64,000 nucleotides of DNA from an uncultured Bacteroidota bacterium. Its GTDB lineage: Bacteria; Bacteroidota; Bacteroidia; Chitinophagales; Chitinophagaceae. The stretch spans positions 23,305-87,304 of the forward strand of contig CAIRZD010000130.1 of NCBI GenBank assembly GCA_903882965.1. The letters run 5' to 3'. Both the position numbers and the translations under genes were made by a program. How positions within the stretch are numbered: position 1 is the stretch's first letter; each line of letters begins with the position of its first letter. This document shows, in pieces, positions 62,337 through 64,000 of this stretch. Below the pieces are notes generated by a model. That model had not been told where the DNA came from. It did not search any database and was given only the letters and a program-made list of their open reading frames with translations.

Positions 62337-64000
62337 TTACTTCACTTCTTCATATTCAGCATCAGCTACATTGCCTTCGTTGCCGGCGGTTTGGTGTTGC
62401 TGGCCATCGTGTGGTGCTCCGTCTGTAGGAGGCTGCTGGCCTGCCTTGTACATTTCTTCGCTGGCTGCCATCCATGCTTTGTTCAGTTCTTCTTCAGCTG
62501 TATCAATACCTGCGAGATCTTCTGCCTTATGGGCAGTCTTCAACTTAGCCATAGCCTCGTCTATTGCTGCTCTTTTTTCAGCAGGGATCTTGTCGCCGTA
62601 TTCTTTCAGTTGTTTTTCTGTATTGAAAAGAAGACCATCAGCTTTATTGAGTTTTTCTACACGCTCACGCACTTTCTTATCTTCTTCTTCATTGGCTTTA
62701 GCCTCATTCTTCATGCGTTCTACTTCTTCTTTATTGAGGCCGCTACCAGCTTCTATGCGTATGTTCTGTGACTTGCCGGTTCCTTTATCTTTGGCAGTTA
62801 CATGCAACATACCGTTTGCATCAATATCAAAGATAACTTCTACCTGCGGTACTCCACGCGGAGCTGGAGGTATACCATCGAGTATGAAACGGCCAAGGTT
62901 CTTATTGTCTTTAGCCATAGGGCGCTCACCTTGCAATACGTTTATTTCTACGCTAGGCTGGCTGTCGCTGGCAGTAGAGAATGTTTCGCTTTTCTTGGTA
63001 GGTATAGTAGTGTTTGATTCGATAAGGCGTGTCATAACACCACCCATAGTTTCTATACCGAGTGATAGCGGGGTAACGTCAAGGAGCAATACATCTTTTA
63101 CATCGCCGGTGAGTACACCGCCCTGTATAGCTGCGCCAATAGCTACCACTTCATCAGGGTTAACACCCTTGTGCGGTTTTTTGCCAAAGAATTTTTCTAC
63201 TACTTCCTGTACTTTGGGTATACGGGTAGAACCACCTACTAATATCACTTCATCAATTTCGGCAGCGGTAATGCCTGCATCTTTCAATGCTTTGCGGCAT
63301 GGCTCCAATGTACGCTCAACGAGCTTATCTGAAAGCTGTTCGAACTTAGCGCGGCTTAGCTTGCGTACCAGGTGTTTTGGTGCGCCATCGATAGCGGTGA
63401 TATAAGGCAGGTTAATTTCTGTTTCCTGCGAAGATGACAGCTCTATTTTAGCTTTTTCTGCTGCTTCCTTCAAGCGCTGCCAAGCCATAGGATCCTTGCG
63501 GAGCTCCATGTTCTCGTCTTTCTTGAACTCTTCGGCGAGCCAGTCCATGACAACTTTATCAAAGTCGTCACCACCAAGATGCGTATCACCGTTGGTAGAT
63601 TTTACTTCGAATACACCATCTCCCAACTCGAGTACTGATACATCGAATGTACCACCACCAAGGTCGAATACGGCTATTTTGCTGTCTTTGTGCTGCTTGT
63701 CGAGACCATAAGCGAGTGCTGCGGCTGTAGGCTCGTTGATGATACGGCGAACATTAAGGCCAGCGATCTCACCGGCTTCTTTGGTAGCCTGACGTTGTGC
63801 ATCATTAAAGTAAGCAGGTACGGTGATAACCGCTTCCTTTACTTCATAGCCCAGAAAATCTTCTGCAGTCTTCTTCATTTTCTGAAGGATCATTGCTGAA
63901 ATTTCCTGAGGGGTATAGTTCTTATCGTTGATCTGTACGCGTGCAGTATCATTAGGTCCGGCCATTACTTTGTAGGAAACCAGCTTGGTTTCGCTGCTGA
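62337..64000 (-). CDS. dnaK: Molecular chaperone DnaK (Hsp70), N-terminus cut by window edge
   Basis: The frame runs from the right edge to 62337; the track's Met (63965) is internal. About 554 residues are visible out of a usual 630-640. Present are the [19 protein letters not shown] and [16 protein letters not shown] motifs of the ATPase, [13 protein letters not shown], the substrate-binding domain ([17 protein letters not shown]) and the DnaK-type acidic C-terminus ending in DAEYEEVK. It folds nascent and stressed proteins in the cytosol with DnaJ and GrpE. It is a second Hsp70 besides hscA and has the full DnaK tail that HscA lacks. It converges with ligD. Confidence 0.97.
   Translation of the reverse strand, partial: SSETKLVSYKVMAGPNDTARVQINDKNYTPQEISAMILQKMKKTAEDFLGYEVKEAVITVPAYFNDAQRQATKEAGEIAGLNVRRIINEPTAAALAYGLDKQHKDSKIAVFDLGGGTFDVSVLELGDGVFEVKSTNGDTHLGGDDFDKVVMDWLAEEFKKDENMELRKDPMAWQRLKEAAEKAKIELSSSQETEINLPYITAIDGAPKHLVRKLSRAKFEQLSDKLVERTLEPCRKALKDAGITAAEIDEVILVGGSTRIPKVQEVVEKFFGKKPHKGVNPDEVVAIGAAIQGGVLTGDVKDVLLLDVTPLSLGIETMGGVMTRLIESNTTIPTKKSETFSTASDSQPSVEINVLQGERPMAKDNKNLGRFILDGIPPAPRGVPQVEVIFDIDANGMLHVTAKDKGTGKSQNIRIEAGSGLNKEEVERMKNEAKANEEEDKKVRERVEKLNKADGLLFNTEKQLKEYGDKIPAEKRAAIDEAMAKLKTAHKAEDLAGIDTAEEELNKAWMAASEEMYKAGQQPPTDGAPHDGQQHQTAGNEGNVADAEYEEVK

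Noticed and set aside
62371-63405. 344-aa plus-strand ORF
   Set aside because: It is antisense to dnaK, Ser/Pro-rich with no recognisable domain; the dnaK frame is unmistakable.

Overview
The window looks like chromosomal DNA from a member of the Bacteroidota, most probably a Chitinophagia/Chitinophagaceae-type bacterium. The evidence is six large secreted proteins ending in type IX secretion (T9SS) type A sorting domains (YPNPA/VPNPN motifs), Bacteroidota-only families (DUF4836, DUF3127, DUF2795, DUF4105), AT-rich leaders without clear Shine-Dalgarno sites, and many promoters of the Bacteroidota form TTTG-N19/20-TAnnTTTG/A. There is no plasmid, phage, IS element or CRISPR array. The assignment below phylum level is inference.

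Layout. 1-5.4 kb: a partial DUF4836 lipoprotein, an SSB-tailed DUF3127 protein, tRNA-His, small uncharacterised genes and an XRE regulator. 5.5-11.6 kb: a secreted Ig-repeat protein, groL-groS, a PrxQ/AhpE-like peroxiredoxin and another T9SS cargo. 11.6-16.9 kb: housekeeping genes (TylF-like methyltransferase, LOG hydrolase, DUF2795, lolD, purL, folB). 16.9-19.9 kb: a lipoprotein joining a CxxxxCH haem-type motif to a YncE-like propeller, a palindromic repeat pair and a small lipoprotein. 19.9-30.1 kb: one 3388-residue secreted protein made of five TIG + seven FG-GAP modules, six NHL repeats, Ig-like domains and a T9SS signal. 30.2-41.5 kb: an Omp85-type barrel, nadK, a DUF4105 membrane protein and three more T9SS cargo proteins. 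41.6-54.1 kb: a TMTC-like GT-C/TPR protein, aspartate kinase, hscA, smc, a cysteine-cluster protein, a J-domain membrane protein and an AlkA-type glycosylase. 54.3-56.5 kb: a YgiD-type dioxygenase and an amino-acid permease. 56.6-58.9 kb: a compact arsenic operon arsR-arsM-aqpS-arsC. 58.9-62.3 kb: a bacterial NHEJ operon, ku followed by ligD. 62.3 kb to the edge: dnaK (partial).

The most notable locus is ligD. Its phosphoesterase, ligase and polymerase domains lie in the canonical PE-LIG-POL order but in three successive reading frames. Each frame change is -1, and each falls on an A-run (A9, then A7) in the Lys-rich interdomain linker. The first is a dnaX-type A_AAA_AAG heptamer followed at once by a zero-frame stop. 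Two -1 shifts would give a single 852-residue LigD, the size of known PE-LIG-POL enzymes. This could be programmed frameshifting, transcriptional slippage, genuine gene fission or homopolymer error. The arsenic operon has no ArsB/Acr3 pump gene and instead carries an aquaporin between arsM and arsC. Its plausible logic is arsenate reduction by ArsC, arsenite leaving through the channel, and methylation by ArsM. Chaperone genes (groESL, hscA, dnaK) and several cell-surface genes make up much of the rest.
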